Of a DNA stretch of 45,565 bases, positions 31,201 to 39,082 are shown in pieces. The stretch covers positions 1 through 45,565 of the IMG/VR virus record IMGVR_UViG_3300021197_000724; one strand, given 5' to 3'. Both the position numbers and the translations under genes were made by a program. Each line of letters starts with the position of its first letter. Within the stretch, counting starts at the first letter, position 1. The notes beneath the pieces are model-generated. The model ran no database searches and was not told the origin of the DNA. It saw only the letters and a list, made by a program, of their open reading frames with translations. Source of the DNA: a virus.

Positions 31201-34200
31201 ACACACCAACGATGTTGCCCATCTGGAGGCCGAGAGCTTGCTCGTAGTTAACTTCATTGCCGTTGATGACATATTGCAGATCGCCATCTCTATCGACCAC
31301 TTGACCATATAGCTGGCTGGCTACAACAAGCTCTGATGTGGGCGCTACATCGTTAACAATCTTCCTGATTCGACGGATTGTGTTGATGTCAATCGGTGGC
31401 CCTTTCTTTTGAACCAACATGCCCGGAACGCCGGGGGCCGTTTCACTGCCAGCGATTCCGACCACCGGCCCCGGAGATACTTGCTCTGCACCCTGCTCTC
31501 TACGGGCAAAGTCTAAAGCAGCGTCTTGAAAGTCTGGATCTTGTGCAAACGCATCTAATGCTTCTTCGTGGCTCTCACCCTGATCTCGACGGCGTTGATA
31601 TGCTTCGGTTCCTAGCTTTATTGCTTTCGCGTTATCGCCAGCCATCACGCCTATGGCTTCTCTCAGATCTGCCTTTTCTTTCGGAGTTGCAACAACCTGT
31701 TCTGTCTTGGGGAGTGTGGGCTTTACAGGCTTAGGCGCAGTAGGCTCGGTTTCAGCCGCTGGCTTTTCATAGCGGTCTAATATCCCGGACTGTAAGTCTG
31801 GAGAAGAAAGGTCAACGTCAGGCAATACCTGCTCTTGCACCTCAAAACTTGATCGTTTCGCTTCTCTCGCTATTTCTCCTTGATACTTGACATTATCTCG
31901 TACAGCCATGCCCAGCCTACGGATGTCCGCATCTTCCAAGTCGGGGGCTTTTTGCTGCAAGAACGACCTAAGCTCACCCATGACCTGTTCATCGGCTTTA
32001 GATTTGCTCTTAGGGTTGCCTACTATGTACAGGGCTTTATCAAGCAAAGAGTTAAATACGGGGGTTACATTTCTATATCGGGGCTTAGAGTCCTCAACAG
32101 TTTTAGATTGAAAGCCTACGGGCGCAGGCGCTTCTTCTACTACAGCCTCTGGCTCTGGCACTACAACTTCTGGCTGTGCAGGAGCCTCCTCAATAGTCTC
32201 TACAATCTCGTCTGCCACAGCCCCGGCTTGAGCCTCTGGGTTAGGCACAACCACTGACTCTTGTTGCGCCCTAGCTAATTCTTCGGATCGTCTTTGAATC
32301 TCTTCTTCTGTTGCAGCTTCAGCTTCTCGATCTTCTTGTGCCTTCTTTTTTGCCGCCTTTCGTTCTTTGTGCCCTGATGCTTTTTCAAGCAGAGCAACGA
32401 CTTGATCTTGATTGAGATCGCCAAACGCAGTGTCTGGGCTTGCGCCGACTTCTTCGTAGTAGGTGGCTCGGTCTTTCTTTGAGACACCCTTCATTGCTTT
32501 TTTTAAAGCATCTTCGCCTACTACCAAAGGGTCAACCGTTCCGCCAACTGTCCGACCAACAACCGTGTCTTTAAGTGATGGGCTTACCCTTGCGTTTAAA
32601 CTGGCATCTAGGTCATCACCGAACTCACCGCTATCTATATCGACCCCGGCTGCTGCCCTAGACTGTTGATCTGCTGCCTCTTCTGATAGTGAGGCGTTGA
32701 ACTCTGGATCACGGCGATTGATCTCTTGCGTGAGCGCCTTGATACGATACTTCTTATCTGGTGTTACCCTAGCGACAAGCTGCTGGTCATCCGTCTGTGC
32801 TAATTCAATAGCTTCCTTGAGACTTATCTTTCCTGCGTCCACCTCTGCTCGTAGCGCATCAGGAAGAAGCTCTTTGTTTCTAAGGTCAACGACATCAGGC
32901 AGAGTCATTGCGCCTATTTCTTTCCCGTCTACCTGAAAGCGCGGGGTAAGCAAGTCATTGTCAGATGCAAAGGAGTTGCCCGTGTCTGGGTCTGGCATCT
33001 GATTGCGAGGCAGAGTGATGAGATCATCATCAACAGATAGCGTCACAGTGTCATCATCGAACCCTACGACCTGACCACTCTGTTGATTACCTTCATCGTC
33101 ATAATACGCAATGTCTTCTTCTTTGCGCTGTATCTCAGAAAGCTCTTCTTCGGTGAGGGGTTGCAGTGCCTCTGTCTTCTGGTAATCCTCCGACAACGCC
33201 TTTTCAGTCTTGGGCAATCGGAACTTCTTGCCTAGTAATCCATCAATAATAGAGCCAGCGGCAGCGCCGTAGCCAAAGTCAGCTAACGCCGAATCACCTA
33301 TAGGTTGGTCAGGGTTATAGTTACCTTGTGCTGCAAGCTCCTGCATGATCCCTGCGACAGCTTCCTGACCGCCTTCGGCACCAGCATTGGTAATGTTTTG
33401 TGCTGCCCTTACTGCATATCTATTTGTTACGTTTTTACCCAGTGAGGCAGGTATACCTCGCAACAAGATCTCTAATGGTAGTAATTCTGTAAGACCAATA
33501 CCTAAACCGAAGGCTGTAGATAGGTTACGTTGTGCGTTAGTAACGTCATTCCCAGCCTTAGCATATGCTTCCAGCATTTGGTTCGCGGTGCCAGCACCAG
33601 TGCCGGAAGCCACAACTCCTGTCAGACCGCGCAATCCGTAGCCAAGATTCTTTAATCTTCTTGCAGCCTCTACCTTTCCAGCCGCTTGCGCTGCCAAAGC
33701 ACCTCTTGCCACTCCTGCAACACCAAGCCCCGGTATAATCAAGGTGCCCATGCTGCCTATAACTTCAGCCATCTTGCCAACAGCGCCTTCTTCATACCCA
33801 ACTATTTCTCTTGCCTCATTTAAGCCTTTGAGAAACTCGCTGGTCTCTGGGTCTATTGCATCTTCAAAGCCAGCTATATTGGTGACAGCGTCTGCGGTGG
33901 CGAACAAGCCTTGTCCTAGGGTCAATCCACTTTGCGCGAATCCACGCCCCAAACCACGGCCTACTTGCATAAAGTAGTTTTGGCTTTCTTCCTCTGGAAC
34001 ATCTATTGGCTCTGGGAGGAAGGGAGTATCTAGCCCCTGAAAGATGTCTTGGGCAGTCTGTGCCGGTGGTAGTGGTTGTTGTGCAACGGGCTGTTGTGGC
34101 GCAGATGGCGGGGGTGTCGGCTCTCCACGTAATACGGGGAACAAACTTCCGGGCTGCTCTTGAGGTATTACTACCTGCTTGGGAGTTAACTGAGAAACTA

Positions 34201-34288
34201 ACGGGGCATCAAAAGCAGAACGCAACGCGGGATCTACCCCCTGCATCCTACTTATTAGCTGCTGAAGACGCTCTTCTTGTGTAGCCAT
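25247..34288 (-). CDS. Giant polyvalent virion protein (3013 residues), likely ejected
   Basis: The largest gene here. N-terminus (1-130) is Pro/Gln-rich; residues about 150-310 are Gly/Ala-rich and hydrophobic (GTLIIPGLGVAGVARGALAA), then a long charged coiled region. A zincin site AYHEATHFLV (HExxH, about 1044-1048) is followed by FNELIAYG with a possible third ligand. A YGSPLGPKSDLDSE motif (about 1303) recalls nucleotidyltransferases. About residue 1560 lies IEEIQSDVHQ, a hallmark of phage 'large polyvalent' proteins. The last 700 residues contain hydrophobic, probably membrane-active parts (LLPALF-like stretches near 2700). By size and place among internal proteins it is probably packed in the head and injected with DNA. 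Confidence 0.7.
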   Translation of the reverse strand: MATQEERLQQLISRMQGVDPALRSAFDAPLVSQLTPKQVVIPQEQPGSLFPVLRGEPTPPPSAPQQPVAQQPLPPAQTAQDIFQGLDTPFLPEPIDVPEEESQNYFMQVGRGLGRGFAQSGLTLGQGLFATADAVTNIAGFEDAIDPETSEFLKGLNEAREIVGYEEGAVGKMAEVIGSMGTLIIPGLGVAGVARGALAAQAAGKVEAARRLKNLGYGLRGLTGVVASGTGAGTANQMLEAYAKAGNDVTNAQRNLSTAFGLGIGLTELLPLEILLRGIPASLGKNVTNRYAVRAAQNITNAGAEGGQEAVAGIMQELAAQGNYNPDQPIGDSALADFGYGAAAGSIIDGLLGKKFRLPKTEKALSEDYQKTEALQPLTEEELSEIQRKEEDIAYYDDEGNQQSGQVVGFDDDTVTLSVDDDLITLPRNQMPDPDTGNSFASDNDLLTPRFQVDGKEIGAMTLPDVVDLRNKELLPDALRAEVDAGKISLKEAIELAQTDDQQLVARVTPDKKYRIKALTQEINRRDPEFNASLSEEAADQQSRAAAGVDIDSGEFGDDLDASLNARVSPSLKDTVVGRTVGGTVDPLVVGEDALKKAMKGVSKKDRATYYEEVGASPDTAFGDLNQDQVVALLEKASGHKERKAAKKKAQEDREAEAATEEEIQRRSEELARAQQESVVVPNPEAQAGAVADEIVETIEEAPAQPEVVVPEPEAVVEEAPAPVGFQSKTVEDSKPRYRNVTPVFNSLLDKALYIVGNPKSKSKADEQVMGELRSFLQQKAPDLEDADIRRLGMAVRDNVKYQGEIAREAKRSSFEVQEQVLPDVDLSSPDLQSGILDRYEKPAAETEPTAPKPVKPTLPKTEQVVATPKEKADLREAIGVMAGDNAKAIKLGTEAYQRRRDQGESHEEALDAFAQDPDFQDAALDFARREQGAEQVSPGPVVGIAGSETAPGVPGMLVQKKGPPIDINTIRRIRKIVNDVAPTSELVVASQLYGQVVDRDGDLQYVINGNEVNYEQALGLQMGNIVGVSVAPDGLIDPENRAYHEATHFLVNNGFITEPEMKSLIANIPRLEQIVLEHLGQKRYDEAMSGNEFQNFNELIAYGSALYNRGLDIDGKVPKEFNPALRRIFAKIARLFKQLRSNFTGEFVPMEVEQVFEQIRQGRTGRRAPDPQATQRVKQAMLKEDPTGLSAATPLFVIKQGPVAASSSFENFRGEVPARPAFKSAMKTKLEGMTGQKKLPDAWGRVEGNRVVGALSGVKVEEWNDSNIEAFLTSLPPDKSVSGQELLDYFNDIEQVVEIVVYGSPLGPKSDLDSEIKYRSAIQEDRNNQGYIATANDAITSLRTGKGKDVVNAMQVANLTRKEVPNKDNINPAYPPDVVDALESYAEALKKQDDSFDDLPDPIQEKQRLISALQESFKRDGTSLDKKAFGLGLVEASVKPGFQFTREAGEMLPAGFSMDDGDLPLQRGAGTGSAYGTEIENIPNFYFKFTTMGGRAISADVPRRMMNLQQDYGYREIIIAAPSMAGDGTYHSHFPDIRNPIMHMRLADIILENGESVLVIEEIQSDVHQGAAELMKRMAAKKLFEDGVISDSRFKFLSRDQKNLVREAASQFKDDVYGKVFPNLPLKNENQRIAFAMQQITRMAINGGYDHIAVSNSELQVERYRSEYKAAIDGLVMTQVADVGVDSDEFGVLAGQEKVFAVNTEQGTFEVSETDVLMELESLIEQDILAPALPDPFTGSFPTQEQLTGEVAPAEIRLDQEAIDEAKGERERRARNLASSVLTSAQQKGNLRGFRAASAKAADAALQETVEVDETDAIKLAFMKALLKANPNMPSSWLATYTTPVVGLNNQGQTVRGNFQRQTIELGNQGVTRSGNPRLDDWLGEDVALLVRNDLQNPETVSDQFASRNFVQFIQNKIAQSQAQKERLNAGDSELTSYQRSEAELMDVDSIQRSVNRFTGAIDVPVGGGFDNVYDEKIPRALESALASLISTSKSQLKSKRRSVRQDNEGQRLYLGSGHSLAADIDEQGSQISAELSDEILIEESQIVPTSQVQSMSQRARYAGDEFTTEGQALAQAIGESPEMMRLAGQQAQEVDPDMPDVAVDAEDVSQRFMIPVSNSRNALRVYTLTPEMEASPKVLQPSDIYFARLQNERAEVTNHGTENLRGVFKNARQKAVDYINSMPFFNTLKGLPQKREFYLERAKYLGVVQASSEIGTVLRDEIGNQFLFRKGDKNRGATETLRTAIFNYMTTGDVSQEQALLEQLEALDPRAAKASAKAKDMIESLGLQMVQNGLMAPKTFYENRRSYLPRIYIKHLLQDPNPERFGYLKRRNEDLTPEDQEALGVINELDPAFLVSQAIQRPIRDLQFIEFMNSIAGNNAWTVEDDVLMVKYTDVNGNEQEQSGLYLLDQVATLRQIADAVEAADPNKAATLRRQAEELDQTVIKTFTERNIMEYYNEPNRDVTGDTQGYGAAFKRVPRGKQYGMLSGRLVRSEIYDNVISSGFMLNLGDQSYVNIGSKGRKLTAIWKTIKVPLNPPTIARNTFSNAILIHLSGVPFYRVLPRMIEATREIVAYNNGDFANAKHYQEMLARGVKQSSFTDQELVAMQDDMLDFLKSVDAKDLGLFGWLKLNTWQRLAQKASNIYQGIEVVGKTAIAIDVMDRQGGSADDAFLKAQEYLFDYGDVPDVVRGLRQSPLGIPFLTFQYKVLPVLAKTALRSPMRFAPYVALSYALPALFMNAFDIDDDEYDEIKASMPDYIRGNPGLIPLPARDAEGRLQFLDTSYLYPWGSFTNLINGAFVSGKKAVGAGTPLEQGLQLKDISSTLGMFGGPGWSLYDISQNRDSFTERPIVNPTDPLYIKDAIERPFYNRGKITDAMFWAANQYLLPGFLNTEYGAVSKINTALKGDSKPNGVAPDTLMQSIFRMIGLNAITLDPDQIRLSLQYLDREKSEIRTGINRVMRDETLSNAEKRRRLNAHYETLERYRLTRGAIIEAAATTKQVTARLRRKDQQE

Positions 34289-34291
34289 TTA

Positions 34292-36442
34292 TTACTGTAC
34301 GGTGTATGCAAGAATTTTTGGATTCAGGTGCGGATATTTGCGATAGAATGCAGCTTTCTGTTTATCGGCATCTCCACCAGAAAAAGCAAATATCTCTTCT
34401 CCGTACTTATCTAAGACTGCCTTATCGCCAATCTTATCTTCGTCAAGAAGATCACTTCTGACTTGGGCGATTGCTTGTCGCCTTCGTTCCATCTCATTAT
34501 CTATTTGACCTAGATCCTGATAAGCAGCAACGATTCTCTTGGATACCCTAGTTAGTCCGTTGTTCTCGTTAATCTGAGCGCCTTTATTGAACTGCGAAGC
34601 AAAGTCATTGCCTACATCAATATACAATTCATTCTGATCTGCATCCTTAGACCTTAATCGACTATCTATGCTGTTTACGTTATCAATCGCATTTTGACGA
34701 TTGTTGTTTACAGCGATTATATCGTCGCGGAATCTATCCATCTCCTCTGCTGCAAACTCTTGGCGTCTAATAAATGCGTCAAGGTTCGTCTTAGCTACAT
34801 CTACTTCTCGACCCATCAATGTATAGTAAGAGTCCTGCTGCATCTTTCTTCGCTGTAAATCGTTACTGGCTCGATTTGATTCCAAAGTAACTTGTGCAGT
34901 CTGAGCGGCATTAATTTGATTGAGAAGGTTTTGCTGCCTTGTATAGTCCCTATTAGCCTTCTGACTTTCTCTGTTATAATTATCGAGAGCAAATTGATAA
35001 AGTTCTTTCTGCTCTTGCCCTGTCATCTTATTCATCACACCAGCGGCACCGCCAAACCCTTGGGCCATGGCCGTCAAAAAGTCTGGGCTACCTGATCCGG
35101 CGGCATCAAAGAATGATTTTGCCATTCCAAGCCGTGTTTGCTCTTTAATGCGATCCTTAATGTTTTCTCTCGTAGGCAAATCTTTTTCTAAATCATCTAG
35201 CTTTTGCGCTCTTTCTTGCACATCTTTCGCCAAATCAGACTCTCTTTGCATTAAGCCCTGTAATCTTTCAGCGTCGAGGAGATCTCGCTTTACCCGAATA
35301 GCATCTATTGGTGCGCTGGCTATTTGGTCACGTTGAAATTGCTGGCTTTGTTCGTATGGCAGAAGAGTTGTAGTGCCTATGCTTGAAGGTGTCAGTGCAA
35401 ATGGCTGAAAGGCTGCACCAAACGCAGCGGCAGAATCTGTATCTTTTGCAGGAATAGTTGTGCCCGCTACCACGCCAAATGGCGATGAAGAGTCTGCCTG
35501 CTGGTCTCTCGACTGCTGGTTTACTGCTGGGTCTGCTGATGGGTCTGCTGATGAATCGACTGGTTGATCTACTACTGGCACTGTTGTGTTGGGTGTAACA
35601 ACAGGTGTGTCATCAGGTGCCTGACTAATCCCTAGCGCAGATTCAAATCTAGGCAACGTAGTAGGCCGCAATGTTTTCCTAAAGTCCTGTAATCTTTGTT
35701 GCGATGCATCAAATGGTTGGCGACTTGGAGTATCAAATGGGCCAGAAAAACCTAATGCCTTTCCAAGCCTAGTGTTAGCCAATGAAGAAAGCTCACGATC
35801 AACTTGTCTAGGTAGAAAAAATGCTGCATCAGTAAGAGCCGCAATAGGTGTCACAGCCATAGCCCCTAGGTCTACTAAGGCTTTTCTGTCTTCTATCTGC
35901 TGCATCACTCGTATGCGCTCGTCATTTGTTAGCCCTTCAAATTGCTCGGTTGTAAAACCTGCATCCTCAAGCTGTTGTTGCGCTAAAAACGCATCAAGCT
36001 GACCACCACCAATAGTGCCTTGTGTCCCTGTCTGGAAACGACGAATCAATCCGCCTGTGTTCATAGCAGGCACACCCATCTGCTGGGCTAACTGAGCCAT
36101 ATCAGGAGCCATCTGTGGAGGCGTTGGTTGCGGCATAGGCTGCTGCATACCCATCTGTGGGGGCATGGGCTGACCCATAGGCTCCTGCATCTGTGGGGGC
36201 ATAGCAGCGCTCATAGGGGGCATAGGCTGGCGCATTGCCATGTTGATTAGCTGATCCACTACAGGGGGCTGCGCTTGCTGCTGCATCATCTGTGCATCCT
36301 GCCGAATATCGTTTCGCGCTTTCATCTCACTAGCAGCAATAACGCTTTCGATACCACCACCAGACGCAGCAATCTGAGCTAATGCCTGATCGGGCAAGTC
36401 TTCAGTGCGCTCTGCAATCCTAAGTAGATCTTCCATTGCCAT
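34292..36442 (-). CDS. Internal virion or tail protein, Met/Pro/Gln-rich start
   Basis: A 716-residue protein. Residues about 50-120 are a low-complexity run of PMPPQM-like units; the centre is Thr/Asp/Val-rich and the C-terminal half (about 380-660) is a long helical, Gln/Arg/Asp-rich coil. It sits between the giant protein and another repeat protein, so an ejected internal protein is likely. The ATG directly follows a GTTTAAAC site (36443-36450). No enzyme motif is seen. Confidence 0.5.
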   Translation of the reverse strand: MAMEDLLRIAERTEDLPDQALAQIAASGGGIESVIAASEMKARNDIRQDAQMMQQQAQPPVVDQLINMAMRQPMPPMSAAMPPQMQEPMGQPMPPQMGMQQPMPQPTPPQMAPDMAQLAQQMGVPAMNTGGLIRRFQTGTQGTIGGGQLDAFLAQQQLEDAGFTTEQFEGLTNDERIRVMQQIEDRKALVDLGAMAVTPIAALTDAAFFLPRQVDRELSSLANTRLGKALGFSGPFDTPSRQPFDASQQRLQDFRKTLRPTTLPRFESALGISQAPDDTPVVTPNTTVPVVDQPVDSSADPSADPAVNQQSRDQQADSSSPFGVVAGTTIPAKDTDSAAAFGAAFQPFALTPSSIGTTTLLPYEQSQQFQRDQIASAPIDAIRVKRDLLDAERLQGLMQRESDLAKDVQERAQKLDDLEKDLPTRENIKDRIKEQTRLGMAKSFFDAAGSGSPDFLTAMAQGFGGAAGVMNKMTGQEQKELYQFALDNYNRESQKANRDYTRQQNLLNQINAAQTAQVTLESNRASNDLQRRKMQQDSYYTLMGREVDVAKTNLDAFIRRQEFAAEEMDRFRDDIIAVNNNRQNAIDNVNSIDSRLRSKDADQNELYIDVGNDFASQFNKGAQINENNGLTRVSKRIVAAYQDLGQIDNEMERRRQAIAQVRSDLLDEDKIGDKAVLDKYGEEIFAFSGGDADKQKAAFYRKYPHLNPKILAYTVQ

Positions 36443-36453
36443 GTTTAAACGCC

Positions 36454-38169
36454 CTAAGTCCCTAACGCTCTAGCGCCCAGTAGGAAGTTTGCTAACTGTC
36501 CTAGCTGATTCGGCCCCGGAGCGGAAGTCGTTACTTGTTCTGGGCCTCGCAGTGGGGCCACGTTTCCACGCAGAAGGTTGGAGTAGAACTGCAACTGTTC
36601 GTATGGATAGTCACGCTGTCTCTGGAAATCAGCGAATCGTTGATCGAGAATCGATTGATCTTGAGCGCGAAGATCCGCTCCCAGAGCATTAAGGGCACCA
36701 AGACGCTGTAGATCAAGCTGTTGCTCCAACCTGTCAGCTTCCATAGCTCTCACTGCTGCTTGATCGCCTCTAGCCACAGCCGCTGCGTATGCACGTTGAT
36801 TCGCAATATCCGCCTGTAGGTCTTGAGAGCCTGCTCTGGCAAGCGCCGTATCTCTCGCTATTTGCGCTTGAAGTGTCTGCGCTCCACCGGCTCTTAATGC
36901 TTGATCGCGCAACTGTTGTGCTTGCAGTGTTTGAGCGCCGCCAGCCCTTGCCGCCTGATCGCGTAATTGTTGTGCTTGAAGCGTTTGTGCCCCACCCGCT
37001 CTTAATGCGGCATCTCTGGCGATTGCAGACCGTATTGTTTGCTCGCCCTGTATTTGACGCAATCGCTCTTCAGCTTGCTGCGCTTGTAGTGACTGAGAAC
37101 CGAAAACTTGACGCGCTCGATCAGCAGCCTGTTGAGCTTGCAACTCCTGAGAGCCTGCCGCTCTGCGTGAAGCATCTGCTGCAATCTGCGCCTGAAGACT
37201 TTGCGCTCCCGCCGCTTGACCAAACTGCCCTGTGGCGATTTGAGCATCGGTAAGCATTTTTGCTCTAGCCCTTTCAGCAGTATCCGATAGTTGCTGCGTT
37301 CTTAAAATCCGATCAAGGTTTGACCCAGCCAATGTTGATGCTTTATCGAAGCCCTCTGACAAAAGCCGCGCCTCTAAGTCTCCCTGTCGTGTCAGAAAAT
37401 CATCTTCAGCGGTCAGATTTGCCAGCGTTCCTCGGCTACCGAAAGCACTTGACCCACCAACCTGTGACAGTTTCGCTTGCCTCTGCGCTTGTTGCTCTTG
37501 AAACTGCTTAGTCGCTCGATCTCTTGCTCTATTTAAAACTTGTTCTGTGTATGGGTTTTGGAATCGCTCTATGTCACTAGCAAGATCGCCTGCATCAAAT
37601 TGTCCGGGTCGATAGTCAGATCTAATGTCCGCGCCTTGGAAGGTGGGCTGGATGTCTGACCCTGTGTATCCGCTGCCAAATCTTGTGGCGCTCGGATCAT
37701 AGGCGGTTCGTATGGTTCCGGCTGTATAACCAGAGTCAAAATCACCTACACCTGTATACCCAGAGCCAAACGTGCCAGATCCCGTATACCCAGAACCAAA
37801 CGTGCCAGATCCTGTATATCCAGAGCCAAAAGTACCATCGCCTGTATATCCGCTTGTTGCTTTGAGATAATCTGGGCCTCCAGTAGAATCCGTTATTCCT
37901 TGGAAGTAATTTCTACCGGATTGAATGCCAGCAAGGTCTCTAGTGCCAACACCAGTAAGACCCTGAAAAGCCATTTGCTGTTCGGGCGTATAAGCGGCAG
38001 TCCTCTGACCTTCGTATGGAACGTAGTCTTGTTGCAGCAATGCATCCGCCATTTGCATTTGTTTCTGCAAATACGGATAAAACTCTTTGGGCAAGTCAGA
38101 CTGTGTAACGGTTGATGTTACATTCTGCGTACTACGGCTTGTGCCGCCACCACCACTACTACCGCCCAT
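36454..38169 (-). CDS. Repeat-rich virion protein
   Basis: A 571-residue protein with two repeat blocks. Block 1 (about residues 104-150): tandem 10-residue units SGYTGSGTFG. Block 2 (about 315-485): about nine copies of an 18-residue helical unit such as RAGGAQTLQAQQLRDQAA. The Ser/Gly-rich N-terminus is flexible. Regular 18-mers suggest a long helical rod or coiled coil, so a tail or internal core protein. It overlaps the GNAT-like gene by 11 nt. Confidence 0.5.
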   Translation of the reverse strand: MGGSSGGGGTSRSTQNVTSTVTQSDLPKEFYPYLQKQMQMADALLQQDYVPYEGQRTAAYTPEQQMAFQGLTGVGTRDLAGIQSGRNYFQGITDSTGGPDYLKATSGYTGDGTFGSGYTGSGTFGSGYTGSGTFGSGYTGVGDFDSGYTAGTIRTAYDPSATRFGSGYTGSDIQPTFQGADIRSDYRPGQFDAGDLASDIERFQNPYTEQVLNRARDRATKQFQEQQAQRQAKLSQVGGSSAFGSRGTLANLTAEDDFLTRQGDLEARLLSEGFDKASTLAGSNLDRILRTQQLSDTAERARAKMLTDAQIATGQFGQAAGAQSLQAQIAADASRRAAGSQELQAQQAADRARQVFGSQSLQAQQAEERLRQIQGEQTIRSAIARDAALRAGGAQTLQAQQLRDQAARAGGAQTLQAQQLRDQALRAGGAQTLQAQIARDTALARAGSQDLQADIANQRAYAAAVARGDQAAVRAMEADRLEQQLDLQRLGALNALGADLRAQDQSILDQRFADFQRQRDYPYEQLQFYSNLLRGNVAPLRGPEQVTTSAPGPNQLGQLANFLLGARALGT

Positions 38170-38671
38170 TTGCGACCTCCTTCAGAAGCTCTTCAGCATC
38201 TACTTCAAGCAATTGGCCTTGCACTGCTATCGGCTCTGCGTCTTTGTCTTCCCGTTTAAACGACTTAGTCATCGTTATAAACTCTTTCTCGAATCCAACT
38301 TCACGCCACGCTTTCTCTAATCCCGGCGCAGTGCTTGTTTCCATACCGTCTACACCTAGCCTTCTGCCAAGGTCTTCAACAACCTCTAGCGCCTGCCCCG
38401 ACCACTCTTTGAGTCTAAGGCCACTCAGCGTGTTCAAGTCTAAGTATGTCTTTCTTGGGTAGTTATTTATTCCGCAAATAAAAAACCCAATAATGTTTCC
38501 CTCTTCTCGAACCACCCAAACAAAATAAGGTAGCTCAACCAATTGATTAAAGATGTCTGCTGTCCAAAATCGACCATGACTTCTTTTCTGTAAATTCTCG
38601 GCAAGATGCTCTATCTCAGGCCAGATCTCTAATACCTCGGCTTTTTCTACAAGCTCGATGTCAAACGCCAT
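38159..38671 (-). CDS. GNAT-like acetyltransferase
   Basis: A 170-residue protein with the alpha/beta order of GNAT enzymes: an N-terminal helix region, the strand pair PYFVWVVREEGNIIGFFICG, a core LDLNTLSGLRLKEWSGQALE helix and PGLEKAWREVGFEKEFITMT near the end (the W-x-x-x-G-F-x-x-E pattern typical of motif B). The usual Q/RxxGxG/A loop is not obvious, so activity is uncertain. A C-terminal acidic tail is extra. Similar genes lie among structural genes of marine phages. Confidence 0.6.
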   Translation of the reverse strand: MAFDIELVEKAEVLEIWPEIEHLAENLQKRSHGRFWTADIFNQLVELPYFVWVVREEGNIIGFFICGINNYPRKTYLDLNTLSGLRLKEWSGQALEVVEDLGRRLGVDGMETSTAPGLEKAWREVGFEKEFITMTKSFKREDKDAEPIAVQGQLLEVDAEELLKEVANGR

Positions 38672-38673
38672 GT

Positions 38674-39051
38674 TTAAACGACCTTTTGTGGAGTCCTAAG
38701 AAACGACATTATCTCTTCTGGAGTCTCATCTAACTCTGCTGGCTGCTCTGTCGTTTGGGTCTTCTGCATACGAATGTTGTTAACCATATCGTCTAGTAGC
38801 TCACCACCCCTTGAGGTGCTCCCATCTCCAATATGGCCCACGACATCAGCAGGTATTACATACTCATCTCTTGATAACAAAACAGGCTCTACACCCTCTA
38901 CAATTGCCGGTACGACATCATCCATGCCGCCGCCAACTCCGGGCACTAATCCCTCAAACACAGAGGAGTCAACCGTCATTGGGCCACCCTCTTGGAATCT
39001 TCTTAATACGCCGCCAAACGGCTTGTCCATAGCGTCAGATGGTTTAATCAC
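38674..39051 (-). CDS. Structural-region protein, unknown
   Basis: A 125-residue protein with RRFQEGG near the start and PVLLSRDEYVIPADVVGHIG followed by GGELLDDMVNNIR. The 'l..gEyVipAdvVs.lG.Gs...Ga..L..m...vR' pattern recurs in phage structural modules. The same FQEGG segment also occurs in the next upstream protein, so the two may share a small domain. No function is assigned. Confidence 0.55.
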   Translation of the reverse strand: MIKPSDAMDKPFGGVLRRFQEGGPMTVDSSVFEGLVPGVGGGMDDVVPAIVEGVEPVLLSRDEYVIPADVVGHIGDGSTSRGGELLDDMVNNIRMQKTQTTEQPAELDETPEEIMSFLRTPQKVV

Positions 39052-39082
39052 ATTACATTCCCATACTCATGCCGCCTAAAAG

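Noticed and set aside
38774-39079. Rightward frames of about 100 codons (Ser/Thr/Pro-rich) at the end of the late genes
   Set aside because: Antisense shadow of the clearly coding 125-residue leftward gene.
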